64,000 nt of DNA from Ridgeia piscesae (GCA_025642075.2 JAODUO010000952.1:1-64000); one strand, 5' to 3'. Positions 1-10,875 are shown, counted from the stretch's first letter. Numbers and translations: made by a program. The notes: generated by a model from the letters alone, not told the origin.

Positions 1-417
1 GGAGGGAGAGAAGAGCGATAGAGAGAGATAATCGAGCTAGAGAGAGTGCGAGAGAGAGTGCGAGGGAGCGAGAGAGAGAGAGAGAGAGCGAGTGAGAGAC
101 AGCGAGAGAGAGAGCGAGAGACAGAGAGTGAGAGACAGAGAGCGAGAGACAGAGCGCAGAGACAGATAGACAGAGAGCGAGAGACAGAGAGCGAGAGTAA
201 GAGAGCGAGAGACAGAGAGCGAGAGTCAGAGAGCGAGAGACAGAGAGCGAGAGAGAGAGAGAGAGAGAGAGAGCGCGATAGACAGAGAGCGAGAGACAGA
301 GAGCGAGAGACAGAGAGCGAGAGACAGAGAGCGAAAGACAGAGAGCGACACACAGAGAGCGACAGACAGAGAGCGAGAGACAGAGAGTGAGAGCGAGTGA
401 GTGAGAGAGAGAGAGAA
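1..417 (+). repeat. GA-rich simple repeat (gagagacagagagc type)
   Basis: Imperfect purine repeat built on gagagacagagagc. It matches the tract at 17,055-17,450 in the same orientation, including the short non-repetitive lead-in (gcgatagagagagata, atcgagctagagagag). It is therefore a copy of that locus and not an independent microsatellite. Open frames rich in Arg/Glu or Ser/Leu here are repeat artefacts. Confidence 0.9.
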
Positions 418-2089
418 CACAAAACCGCGTTGAATCACAGTTCTCGGTTTGTGTGTTCAGGGAAAGTTCCATGGCCAGATCGTTTAGGCCCATTTCCTAA
501 TCACGGGAGTGATGCTTTTCTTTATGTCCTCGTTCCCCGCACTGACGACACAACACTTTGTCAGGGTGTCTGCAGGTGGCAGTGACGTGGTTCGTCTCAC
601 CGCATTTGGCACACTTGCCCATCGACAGACGAGTACGACGTTTGACCACTGTCCACTTACCGTCAGGTGCCACTCTGGCGTTCGGCAATCGGTCGTGGTT
701 CGTTGCGTTTGACACGTGTCGATGTTGTTGTTGATGTTGGCGTTTGTTTTGTTTCGGTGGCTGTTCTGGGAGAGACAGATTCAACAGCAATCTGCCAACT
801 CCGCTCTCAGATAGATGCAGCCCGTCTCTCTGGAAAGCTGCGTCGTCAGCAGCCCCGTTCCGGAATGTGAAATTTGCGTCGTTGTCGACGAATTTGACGT
901 CGACTTCGTTGCACGCTTCCTTCATTTTCAAGTTGACGTCTGCCCGTCGATCTGGATTGGCTCGACGCTTCGACGGCAGTACGCTGCTCACCGTGATGGT
1001 TGGTGTCAAGGTTTTCGCCTTCCGCAGTAGTTGCGCGATGTTTTCTTTTATGTTAGCAGCACTTACGTCACTCGTTGTTTCGTGAGTACCACCAACGATG
1101 AATATTTCGTCGATAGTTTCCGTTTTAGCCGCGTCATCGATCATTTGTTCGATATCGGCGAGAGTGGCGCCTGATTTCCGTCGAATCTTGATGGGATTGC
1201 CACTGGACGTTTTATCAACGCATACATCACGTAGCAAGCTGTTCCCCACAAGCAGTGTCACTGCCTGTGGTCCCCCATCGTTAGAGTCGGCGTCGCCGTT
1301 TTGACGCTTGCTTGTCGCTATGTCTTCTCGCAGACGTCGTATTTCTTGACTCTGTTCACCCATCAAGGAGAGAAGCTGCTGGTTTGATCGTTCGAGTTTG
1401 ACGACCAGCGATTCCAGCATGGACGTCTTCTCGAGTAGACGCTCTACGAGTGTCGGTAGCATACGACAGGACGTGCAGGACCAAATGCCTATAATGTCCT
1501 TATCGTCTTCGCCCACACACTCCGGATGCACCCACGCCTGGCACATATGGCATTGAACCATTTGATGGTTGTCCTTGCCGTTGTGTACGCAATTCTTCAC
1601 GCAGTATTTCCAGTTGTCTGCGTGCTTATCTTTCGCCGCTTTCCGGCGCGCTTTTCTTGTCTTGTCACTCACCGGGTCACAAGTGACGTCTACTGGCGGC
1701 AGATGTACCGTTAGTACAGGTGATCCGCAACAGTTATCACATGAACTGTTAGCCACCGGGCTAAAGTCGTTGTCCATGATTGTTCAGGCGGAACCGGTGA
1801 AATTGGTTACAGGTAAGCTGGTGTTATTGCTTTTACCTATTATTCGTTCACCTGGTAGAGTCACCCGTTGGGCGATAAAAGGCTCAGATATCCAGACAAA
1901 TATTAAAATACTTAAACTCTATCACATCGGCTCAGCCTAATGGAAGATGTCACATATACGTGTAATCGTAAGGTGATCAACACGTATATGATACTAAGAT
2001 TTACTGTTAAGATCGACTAAAACTGGCAGAAATAGGTACTTGAAACAGGCACTTCGTAAACACGTCAAAAAAACAATATTCAAAAAAAC
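418..2089 (-). mobile_element. Non-LTR retrotransposon 5' fragment replacing the 17.45-18.19 kb equivalent
   Basis: Compared with the paralogous stretch 17,055-18,190, homology stops at about 417 in the GA tract and resumes at about 2,090 (ctgctctgacgtaacg). The block between is unique in the window and carries the ORF1-type protein at 497-1,777 plus about 310 bp upstream of its start. No ORF2 follows the ORF1 stop, because the GA repeat begins about 80 bp beyond it. The piece is therefore cut off on its 3' side. No clear target-site duplication was seen. Confidence 0.5.
497..1777 (-). CDS. ORF1p-like protein of a non-LTR retrotransposon (PHD, coiled coil, SGNH-like, CCHC)
   Basis: 426 codons, uninterrupted. 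An N-terminal PHD finger has the full Cys4-His-Cys3 set (C59, C63, C76, C79, H84, C87, C101, C104). A Leu/Glu-rich probable coiled coil covers about 107-150. An SGNH/GDSL-esterase-like domain covers about 171-335, with a block-I motif LLVGNS (G178-N179-S180) and a block-V DGLHL (D318, H321). A basic linker follows, then a complete zinc knuckle (C389, C392, H397, C402) and a second one (C410, C413, H418) that lacks its last cysteine. PHD plus esterase is known from ORF1 proteins of CR1-type LINEs. Such proteins are thought to bind the element RNA and act as chaperones. The matching reverse transcriptase is missing here, so the copy is not autonomous. A domesticated host gene is the alternative; no introns or host neighbours support it. 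Confidence 0.7.
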   Translation of the reverse strand: MDNDFSPVANSSCDNCCGSPVLTVHLPPVDVTCDPVSDKTRKARRKAAKDKHADNWKYCVKNCVHNGKDNHQMVQCHMCQAWVHPECVGEDDKDIIGIWSCTSCRMLPTLVERLLEKTSMLESLVVKLERSNQQLLSLMGEQSQEIRRLREDIATSKRQNGDADSNDGGPQAVTLLVGNSLLRDVCVDKTSSGNPIKIRRKSGATLADIEQMIDDAAKTETIDEIFIVGGTHETTSDVSAANIKENIAQLLRKAKTLTPTITVSSVLPSKRRANPDRRADVNLKMKEACNEVDVKFVDNDANFTFRNGAADDAAFQRDGLHLSESGVGRLLLNLSLPEQPPKQNKRQHQQQHRHVSNATNHDRLPNARVAPDGKWTVVKRRTRLSMGKCAKCGETNHVTATCRHPDKVLCRQCGERGHKEKHHSRD

Positions 2090-2637
2090 TCTGCTCTGAC
2101 GTAACGTTAGTGATATACGTCACGCCACAGTCGGGATTCCTCAAAACGGAAATTGGCCGGCTACCGACGCGGCCCCAGAATCGGTTGATTCATGCCGAAT
2201 CATACGTCCCGAGTCTGGGACCACGACGTGGGTAATTCTGATTTGCAGGCTTATATACCCACTTTGGGAATCCTACACAATCGTATGGCATAAACGTAAT
2301 ACTACGGAAAGTTGACAGCAATTCCCAAAAAGAATTCCCGGTGTCGTGATCCCAAATTCGCGACAGCAGCGGGCCAGGATTCACCGTTGTTACTAACATA
2401 GTTTTTGTTAGTAATACATCAAGTATTCCAATACGATTGTTATTACGCACTTGTTTATACACGCGCGGTACGCATCTTGGGGAACCTCGGCTCGAGCATG
2501 ACGTATGTCACCAACGCTTTGTCAGGGCAGATACAAAAGTAGTCATTGCGCCTGCGGGCGTATGCGAGGCATGCTTTTTGCCGAACCTGGGCCCATGTCA
2601 CCGGTACAATGCCATTTGTAATACGTTATTATGCGAC
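2090..2637 (+). mobile_element. Foldback/MITE-like element, copy truncated on the left
   Basis: Corresponds to 18,188-18,735. It lacks the outer part of the left arm (18,065-18,187), which is where the 418-2,089 block was joined. It shares the direct-repeat sequence with copy 2 and occurs inverted at 6,714-7,268. Confidence 0.6.
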
Positions 2638-3546
2638 GATATCTAATTAAGCCCGGTGTACACTAAACAACTTTTGTTGTAAGTCGGGCGTTTTGCCGAC
2701 TCTAAACTTTTGTTGCTAATATACGCAGGTCTAAAGAGTTGCTGAAATGTTTTTCTTTCGTTGTCCTGACCGACACACCAACAATCTGGTCGATTCGAAC
2801 ATAGAATTACCGAGACCGACGAATCGACAATATCGCGGAGTGGCTAACAGAGGAACGCAAATGTGAATTTACAGATATAGTTGGCAAGCTCAGCCAGCTG
2901 TAAGGTTCTGGTACGGCCCTTTGTCTTCATGTGACAGGTAATCTCCCTATAGCGGGAAGGAGGTAGGGTGATATGGTGAAGCGACGGAGCCAGGTAAGTA
3001 TGTTACTTATAAATATATAATTTAATTCTAAAAAATATATAATTTATGACCTAGACTAGGCTAGACTGCATTACATCAGTCTAATTTTTTGTTTTGTCTA
3101 TATTTATTTCATGTTTCCCTTGTAGTGGATAAAGACAACCTATCGTGTTTTATTCTTCCACAAATGGCACACGCATACAGTAAGTAGTAGTATGTTGACG
3201 GACTATGCAGTTGCGTTAAAATCGTACTCTGCGATAGAACTGAAGAAAGAATTAAAAACTAATTGTACCATAAAGCTGGCGAGAAGACCATGCGTCTGTC
3301 ATGTCCAGATTTCTGTCAAGCTCACTCGGCTGTATGAACCAGTAACTGCATATAGACAGTGGTGAATATTTGTGCACGAAAACCCTTCGTGCATTAATTG
3401 CAGCGTGGCTGGATGCACTGACACTGAACGATGCAACAGGTTCTGGCTGGAGCAGGAAATCGGTACGGTAGGCGTTTAGCAGGAAATGTTATTACCCCAA
3501 TATACCTAAGTTCGCTCACAATTAGATTTTCCGATGGTTAAACTAA
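2638..3546. other. Non-coding stretch with a DIRS-terminus fragment
   Basis: No gene is recognised. 2,938-3,014 matches the right end of the small inverted-repeat element at 26,386-26,650 (gtgaagcgacggagc followed by gtaagtatgttact). A short open piece just before it (about 2,838-2,902, plus) reads EWLTEERKCEFTDIVGKLSQ then stop. It is too short to assign. The paralogue is 18,736-19,644. Confidence 0.5.
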
Positions 3547-3723
<177 letters not shown>

Positions 3724-3739
3724 ATGTTATTCACGTTTA

Positions 3740-4966
3740 CTAACTCGCGCAGCGTGCGCTGTTTACTGAATAAATCAAAACAAACAAAGAAATTGACACG
3801 TAAACATTTTCATATTGTGGAAGCATTATATTGACCAGCCATGTGGAAAAGTAAAGTGTCCACTCTTTAGACGGAACACGACCCGTTTTTTCATGACTCA
3901 GGTCGTCGAATTCGCATGCGTCGATTCGAACAAACTGGGCCATGATTTCATCAAAGAAACTCAACCACAATACGGTCCCAGTCTCAACCTCGAGGAGCTT
4001 AACGCGGAGACGGTAGTAATACGTTGGTGTCTCTTGCGCTCCGTGATACGGACACGCCGGGTCGCCGTTTGATTCCTGATACACGCGTCGTTTGTAGCAC
4101 TGACAACCAATATACACAGGATCTTTTAACGAAACTGCATCTATTATACCAAATACGCGTGACGCGCCTTGGATGTGTGTTATTGTTACCGCTGCTTCTT
4201 GGATAGACTTCGGGTTGGGGAACTTCATAGCCTCTTGTGCCGCGTTCCTCTCCCTAAGTCCCTTTAGAAATGCAGGTACCGCATGGCTTTGGAGTAGGGT
4301 AGGAGCGTTTACCAAGTCGGGATAAGCTTGGTTGGTTAGGGCGTAAACCCCACATCCAAACATCTCCATATTCTCCCCCTCTTCCTGTCGCACGGTGGAC
4401 AGTTCTGCCCGAAGTGTCACGATTAGGGCGGGTCTCCTGCTTCCATATCTCTCGTGGAGTGCAGCAATACAGAGTGCATATGTGTTGCGTGCAGTCTGGG
4501 AGAAGCTTCGGTGAGCTGTCAGTGCAGGGCCCTTCAAACATGACACGAGCCGTACCAGCCGTTCCCGGTCGTCCCAATTGTAGTGGGTTGCGAGGAACTG
4601 AAATTGGTCGTACCAATTGCCCCATTCTCCAACTTTCCCATCGAACTTCTCGAGATTCACATATCTTGATTGTGTATCTGCGACACTACGACGGGTTTCA
4701 TCGGGGCCCTGGTGGTTACCTCTCCTGCTCGTTTGGGTGCGGTAAGGGGAGATGTAGCGCGGTTGTCTCGTGTTGCGCTCGGCACGGTTAGTGGGCGGAT
4801 ATTGCGTGTGGTCACTGGTATCATCTGTTTGTGGACGCTGGTACTGCTGGAGGACATATCTTCCAAAACCGAACATTTGATAGTCATATATGTCAGCACT
4901 TTCCTCGAAATTAGGTGATGTTTTGAATCTGGGGGGGGTTGAATTTCGGTCTAGCGCTAGTACCAA
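3740..4966 (-). CDS. LTR-retrotransposon Gag fused to an RPA1-like zinc-ribbon/OB fold
   Basis: 408 codons, open throughout. Residues 1-100 are Pro/Gln/Arg-rich and disordered-looking. Residues about 105-272 form a retrotransposon Gag core of the Ty3/Gypsy type (KFDGKVGEWGNWYDQF, then ERLVRLVSCLKGPA, then LRERNAAQEAM, ending HIQGASRVFG). From about 274 the protein changes character: KDPVYIGCQC and ACPYH supply a C288-x-C290...C305-x2-H308 zinc site, followed by a beta-rich stretch with GTVLWLSFFDE. That matches the pattern of the replication protein A large-subunit DNA-binding domain C (zinc ribbon inside an OB fold, LWLTLFD-like strand). From about 365 to the end nothing is recognised. No protease, RT or integrase follows; an AC microsatellite lies downstream. 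PBS and LTR lie upstream in the right order. Gag assignment is firm, and the RPA part is a by-eye family match. Confidence 0.72.
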   Translation of the reverse strand: MVLALDRNSTPPRFKTSPNFEESADIYDYQMFGFGRYVLQQYQRPQTDDTSDHTQYPPTNRAERNTRQPRYISPYRTQTSRRGNHQGPDETRRSVADTQSRYVNLEKFDGKVGEWGNWYDQFQFLATHYNWDDRERLVRLVSCLKGPALTAHRSFSQTARNTYALCIAALHERYGSRRPALIVTLRAELSTVRQEEGENMEMFGCGVYALTNQAYPDLVNAPTLLQSHAVPAFLKGLRERNAAQEAMKFPNPKSIQEAAVTITHIQGASRVFGIIDAVSLKDPVYIGCQCYKRRVYQESNGDPACPYHGAQETPTYYYRLRVKLLEVETGTVLWLSFFDEIMAQFVRIDACEFDDLSHEKTGRVPSKEWTLYFSTWLVNIMLPQYENVYVSISLFVLIYSVNSARCAS

Positions 4967-5430
4967 ACATGCGTGGATCTACGTATTCGTCAGTGTCTCT
5001 CTGTTTTGTTTGCATTACATGCGTTAAGTATGTGTCCTGTTTATCCACTCTCTCAGTGATGGAACGAATTTTCTTTAGAATTACATCCAACGTAACCTGT
5101 ATTTGTGTGGAGGATAGGTCAGGGGAACGGGGCGTTTTGCTGGCTCCAGTACCGTCTCTAGGTCAAAGTTACGGCGTTGTAACCTATGTGAAATCATTAT
5201 GCGTAACAGTTGTCAGGAATGTTTCATAAGTCTGGTTAGGGACACGTCTTTACCTCTCAGGATAACCCTGGTTTATCTAAAGACGACCACTGCCGACGTT
5301 AGGAGTAAATTACTAGCGCAGCGTCAGTGGGCCAATACATACTTACGTAGTTAATAACAAGTTATGCAACCTCCACGGCCAACGTTGTTAAAAAAATGTA
5401 TATTATTTGACCAACCTCCACGAATGTGGG
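4967..5430 (-). other. Retrotransposon leader between primer-binding site and gag
   Basis: Between the PBS and the gag start, as expected for an LTR element transcribed on the minus strand. No conserved coding frame was seen. The copy at 21,231-21,694 is near-identical. Confidence 0.5.
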
Positions 5431-5459
5431 CGTGGGTTCGAATCCCACTTCTGACACCA
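5431..5459 (-). promoter_or_regulatory. Primer-binding site complementary to tRNA-Leu 3' end
   Basis: The plus strand carries a tRNA T-arm (gtgggttcgaatcccac) followed by ttctgaca and CCA, which is a tRNA-Leu-type 3' end including the non-genomic CCA. Read on the minus strand, this begins tggtgtcagaag one base inside the LTR end, the classical position of a minus-strand primer site. Complementarity runs 29 nt, longer than the usual 18 or fewer. Confidence 0.8.
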
Positions 5460-5460
5460 A

Positions 5461-5721
5461 TGTGGAAGGACGCAAGACACGTGTGGATCACTGCCTGCAT
5501 GTGTTTATTGCATCCAACTTTAGCATCGTTCAGTACCTGGCCACGAATTATAGGCGTGGCTGCGCCATACCACCGAGTCGGACAATACGCCACGTTCAAG
5601 TTCCAATATACGCAGCTTATATACGGGTACAATTGCGTACTTATACACGGACTACATTGCGGATTGAAGGACCAGTTAACACCCTGCGACAATATCTATA
5701 TTTATGCTTATTGCCATAACA
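5461..5721 (-). mobile_element. LTR (5' LTR of the minus-strand retrotransposon)
   Basis: About 261 bp. On the minus strand it begins TGTTATGG and ends CTTCCACA, one base before the PBS. It contains a TATATAAG box and, downstream, an AATAAA followed by CACATG, so U3, R and U5 order is plausible. The outer boundary could instead be about 5,743 (TGCTGAGC). No second LTR was found beyond gag, so the element is truncated. Confidence 0.6.
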
Positions 5722-5745
5722 AATTGTCACCATGTTGCTCAGCAT

Positions 5746-6206
5746 GGGGCCAGTTTCATGGAGCGTCCGTATGACGTCGTAGCGGGCGATAACTCGCCGT
5801 AAAGTTACGCTAGTTGTGTTTCATAGTTTCACTTAGGCTGCGCCATGTATTTAGTAGACACAACTTTACGCTAGTTGAAATATTTACGTGATGCTCCCTT
5901 AGTTCGTTGATGCTTCCGACACGCCCACTCTCAACATAATGTTTTAATGTTCTACATTAGATATCCTTTATATTCATCATAGCTTTGCATTTGGTATACG
6001 AATGGCAAAGGCGGCAGCTAAAGAAAAGGGTGCCCAGACAAACCACACATGTTGGGATTTCCCACCGCAACCTAATTCGGTAAATTCTATGTCGGTTTAG
6101 CCACGCGAATGCTAAATTGGTCTCAAGCTACATCGACTAGACGCTGTTAGCTGCGACCAGTAGACCGCAAAATTGCGCGTTAACGCGTCTTTATGAAACC
6201 GGCCCC
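5746..6206. mobile_element. Non-autonomous DNA transposon with GGGGCC terminal inverted repeats
   Basis: The ends read ggggccagtttcat and, inverted, ggggccggtttcat, with degraded similarity further in. It is 461 bp with no coding capacity. The motif acgctagttg occurs twice inside. It sits directly outside the LTR. Related copies at 22,010-22,470 and 24,635-25,095 arose by duplication of the host block and not by transposition. Confidence 0.65.
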
Positions 6207-6712
6207 TGTATTTTAGCACATCACAACAAATGGATTGGCAGATTTGCAAATATACCATTTAATTTAATAAAATGGTAGACACCCTGTTAATATACATGGA
6301 CATGAAACGTGTGTGAATAATATACATGGACATGAAACACGTATGTGAATAATAATGCTATGTCATTATATTATATATATTTACTAAGTTCTTAAACACA
6401 TTTTTTTAATTATGACAATGTCATTGTTCATAACATACATGTTTTGCTTAACTAATAATTTTAGGGCTTAATGCAGATGGCATGGAATAATGTTTAAGTG
6501 ATTATAATTAGATAACAATCTAACGAGCTGTTGTCATGACTAGGTTACTTGGCAAGAAATATCCATCCCCCAATCATGCCTTTTCTAGTTTGAAACTAAT
6601 ATGATCAATATGAAACAATTACACAGAAATATTAACAAATCAGTCATCCAAATAAAGGATAAAGATTGAATTAAACACAACAGTGATAATAATTGTAAGC
6701 TTGTTGCTATCT
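6207..6712. other. AT-rich non-coding stretch with a short tandem duplication
   Basis: No gene is seen. A 30-34 bp unit containing aatatacatggacatgaaac is present twice at about 6,289-6,350. The same sequence is found at 22,471-22,976 and 25,096-25,601, where it continues into the ETFDH 3' flank. That continuation shows the ancestral context. Confidence 0.6.
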
Positions 6713-6713
6713 A

Positions 6714-7268
6714 TCTGCCCTGACAAAGCGTTGGTGACATACGTCATGCTCGAGCCGAGGTTCCCCAAGATGCGTACCGCGCGTGTATAAACAAGTGCGT
6801 AATAACAATCGTATTGGAATACTAACAAAAACTATGTTAGTAACAACGGAGAATCCCGGCCCGCTGCTGTCGCGAATTTGGGATCACGACACCGGGAATT
6901 CTTTCTGGGAATTGCTGTCAACTTTCCGTAGTATTACGTTTATGCCATACGATTGTGTAGGATTCCCAAAGTGGGTATATAAGCCTGCAAATCAGAATTA
7001 CCCACGTCGTGGTCCCAGACTCGGGACGTATGATTCGGCATGAATCAACCGATTCTGGGGCCGCGTCGGTAGCCGGCCAATTTCCGTTTTGAGGAATCCC
7101 GACTGTGGCGTGACGTATATCACTAACGTTACGTCAGAGCAGATAAAAGCGGGACTGCGCTTGCATATAAATATGCATTTTGCTGAATCTGGGCCTACGT
7201 CACCGAGATTGCAGTCATTATCCATCCATACAGGGATTGTGGCGATTGTCACCGATTTTGAGACGACG
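6714..7268 (-). mobile_element. Foldback/MITE-like element, inverted copy
   Basis: Reverse-complement copy of 18,065-18,630. It lacks the outer end beyond 18,630 because the rearrangement junction at 6,712/6,714 cuts it there. Confidence 0.6.
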
Positions 7269-7589
7269 TTAATTTCGTTGAATTCTTGTGTGCGTGCGTG
7301 CGTGCGTGCGTGCGTGCCATGCATGTTTGTAGCTGTCATCTGTGTAAGGGGTTGCTACCTTTCGGGTGGGGAGGAGGGGGTAACGATTGCATTTGCCAAT
7401 GTGTTTTTTACTGTGGCACGTGTCTAACATACAACGTGGGTGAATTCTCCCAACTGTTCCCTTTGCCCTGCCTAGTGACTGTGGTACAACTGGGTTTAGT
7501 CTGGGAGAATATCGCCAGAGTGCGTACGTCATAGGATCTTGGATGTTCGACAGGCACCCTCGTCACTCGCATAGCTCAATCGAAGTCGG

Positions 7590-7798
7590 CCTCTGTCTCT
7601 CGCTCTCTGTCTCTCGCTCTCTGTCTATCGCTCTCTGTGTGTCGCTCTCTGTCTCTCGCTCTCTGTCTATCGCTCTCTGTGTGTCGCTCTCTGTCTCTCG
7701 CTCTCTGTCTGTCGCTCTCTGTGTGTCGCTCTCTGTCTCTCGCTCTCTGTCTCTCGCTCTCTGTCTATCGCTCTCTGTCTCTCGCTCTCTGTCTATCG

Positions 7799-7829
<31 letters not shown>

Positions 7830-8151
7830 ACTCTCTGCCTCTCGCTCTCTGACTCTCGCTCTCTGTCTCTTGCTCTCTTACTCTCGCTCTCTCTCTCGCT
7901 TTCTGTCTATCTGTCTCTCGCTCGGCTCCCCTGTCTCTCGCTCTCTGTCTCTCGCTCTCTGTCTCTCGCTCTCTGTCTCTGTCTCTCGCTCTCTGTCTCT
8001 TACTCTCTCTCTCTCTCTCCTCACTCGCTCTCACTCTCTGTCTCTCGCTCTCTGTATGTCGCTCTCTGTGTGTCGCTCTCTGTCCTTCGCTCTCTGTCTC
8101 TCGCTCTCTGTCTATCGCGCTCTCTGTCTCGCTCTCTTCTCTCGCTCTCTG

Positions 8152-8199
<48 letters not shown>

Positions 8200-8218
8200 C
8201 GCTCTCTCGCTCGCTCGC

Positions 8219-8252
<34 letters not shown>

Positions 8253-8288
8253 CCTCGCTCGCTCTCTCTCTCTCTCGCTCTCTCTCAT

Positions 8289-8331
<43 letters not shown>

Positions 8332-8640
8332 CTCTCTCTCTCTCCTCCCTCCCACCCTGCCTTTTCATTTCCCTTTCGCTCTCTCTCTCTCCCTCCTTCC
8401 CCCCCCCTCCCTTCCTACCTCTCTCCCTCACCCGTCCCTCTCTTCCTACCTCTATCCCTTCCTATCCCCCCTTTCCTTCCCCCCCTTTTCCCTCCCTCCC
8501 CCCCTTCCCCCCTTCCCCCCTTTCCTCCGACCCTTCCCCCCTCTGTCTCTGCGTCACACTATATCTATCCCATTTTCCTTATTCTTTCCCACTCTTCTCT
8601 GCTCGTCTACACCCCTCTTCCTCCTCTTTTTCCCCTTATT
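7590..8640. repeat. Pyrimidine-rich tract: (CTCT/GTCT)n then C/T-rich tail
   Basis: ctctctgtctctcg-type repeats run to about 8,340, followed by a C/T-rich degenerate tail to about 8,640. It is the reverse complement of 16,880-17,712. Ser/Leu-rich open frames across it (up to 369 codons) are artefacts of the repeat. Confidence 0.9.
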
Positions 8641-10875
8641 TCCTTTTTTTAACCCATTCCCCATTCTCATTAAGTCTCATGGATTCGGTCATGGCTATTT
8701 GCACATATCCACGAACGTCGAAACTATTTATGTCATAAAAAAGCAATTGTGTAATACCTGCCATGCTTCATTGACATTATCACAGTTTATCACAGACAAT
8801 GCAATCCGTTAATTGGTGTTGGACATTCTTGCCACAGCTAGCGGCCTCCTATAATGGTTTTGCTGCTACGCCACAACGAAGGGGTTGACAACATGTAACG
8901 TCACCACATCGGTGACTTGCACAGTTGCACGTGACATTTATTTCTATTAACAAATGATTGAAGGGTGCAGCGACCAATAGCATTGGTTTTTCAAAATGGG
9001 AGTTCTCCCGGTTAACAGCGCAAGGCCAACTTCATCAGTTTCTTGGTTTGTTCGATTGGGGACGAGTGTAGCACACGATGCACGTTTGACGCTCAATGTA
9101 GTGTGACGGGGTTTGGGCTCAACTAAGCTGCACACAAAAAGGGGGGCAGTTTAAGATTCAGCAGACACTAAAGGGTATCAACAGATGCCGAAACACAACA
9201 AGGACGGGCACAGATTGGACGATTAAATTTTCGAAGGTATGAACGTTTATGGTTTGTGGTTTGGGAAAAACAACTAATGCTCGTACGTTCCATTATTGTT
9301 ATATAATCATATTCGTGATTCAATGCATGTTTCTGTTGTAATCCCCTCTACCATAGTTTTACCTTTAACAGCATCATAAAATTACAATGTGTTCTTGGTT
9401 TCACGTCGCCTAATGTAAAACATGCCTATCCATAACTGTGCATGGATGAATAATTATAGTTTAACATGTTAGCATGTTTAATGTATCATATGATATAATA
9501 TAACATATAAACGATGTTTTTAAAGCCATTCTACAATACATATAACTTCACTGGAAATAGTTATATCAGTTTAAGTTAAGAGAAGTTGACACAACAATAT
9601 CGCCAGTCACACACTATATGGTATATAAGGAAAGGAAATTGCTACTATAATTGTAACTGATGTGTATTCGATGCCTCGTGGCAAAAGGTGTATCACGTGA
9701 TGCTCGCAATATGGAGGGTCACACCGGCAATGGAACGCCGGGCTTAGGGCCTTTCTCGTAGCACAGTGGTCAGTTGTGAAGGTTGCAGGTCGTGACATTT
9801 CTCGCCAGAGAAACGTTGTAAGGAGCAACCAAAGCGGAGTTCCGAGCCCAAGTAGATACATCAGATACTGTACTATGTACTAATGTACTATAGGCAGAAT
9901 GTTCCCAGTGTCTCCCACTTCCGGATACCCTCTTTTTTCATTATCTCTTTTAAATTTTTAAAATTAAAATTTCATGGATTTTATCTTTTAAAAAGTTCTG
10001 TTTTTAGCACATTATCTCAGTTTCACGATAAACTTTAATTAATTCGTTCTACGTTTTGTTTGTGTAAAAATATATTATTGAAAGATATAAAAATGTAATA
10101 AATACGTTCCTTGTAGTTAACTATATATTGGAGGACTTTCATGTAATCTTTAAAATACATATATTGTATATGTATTGATTGGGTTTTTATTATTTTGCTT
10201 TTGTTCAAAAAAATTTTTATTTTTCTCACGAGCGCTTATATATCTGTTAGCATTGCTTTGTTATAGAAACACCAGATAAGAGGTGAAGAAAAGGCCACCT
10301 GGCACAGAGACACTGAACAAGAAAAACAGGATATGGGATAGACCAGGATAATATGGCCACAGACACCTTGAACAGGAGAAATGAGCAGAGTAAATAAGAA
10401 TTGTTACTTGACTGCAGTGCCACCAACAGTGTCACTCTTGCGAAGACACTAATTTGAACAAGTCTACGTTAGTCATATTATAAATTGACATTGTATTAGT
10501 CAATAAAGCAATGTCATAGCTATTTTACACACACATACCCCACATAAAACCTAATATGTATTAAATTACCCCTTTTTAAACCCCATTAAGGGAAATTTTT
10601 AATTTAAAATAAAATACAGTTGTGACGATTTTCATTTTTGAATACTGTGTTGTAATGCCCAAAAACATTTCAGTTGTTTTCAACCATTTTGTTCCCTTGG
10701 ATAGTTTAGGGTAATATCGATTCAGTGGTGTGTGGCGGGTTCACACCCTGCTGGTGTTCCTTATGCAAACATTACAATTTTGTGCACACGCATTGATTCT
10801 ATTTAATAAGTTTAGCTGCTTTTGTGACATCTCTGAAATGCATCGAACTATCGTCAAGTTTGTGTATTATCAAAA

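Noticed and set aside
5424..5459. A tRNA-Leu gene
   Set aside because: Only the T-arm and 3' end with CCA are present, with no anticodon or D arm, and it sits next to an LTR end. It is a primer-binding site.
5364..5774. Plus-strand 136-codon frame repeated near 21.6 and 24.4 kb
   Set aside because: Lies across the PBS and LTR, antisense to the retroelement. Similarity between copies comes from DNA duplication.
7543..8738. Ser/Leu-rich frames of 222-369 codons
   Set aside because: Translation of a CT-rich simple repeat; not conserved with the inverted copy at the protein level.
9752..9792. tRNA-derived SINE promoter (A-box-like tagcacagtgg and a B-box-like ggttgcaggt)
   Set aside because: The two boxes are only about 11 bp apart and the B-box match is poor. 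No cloverleaf or SINE body can be seen.
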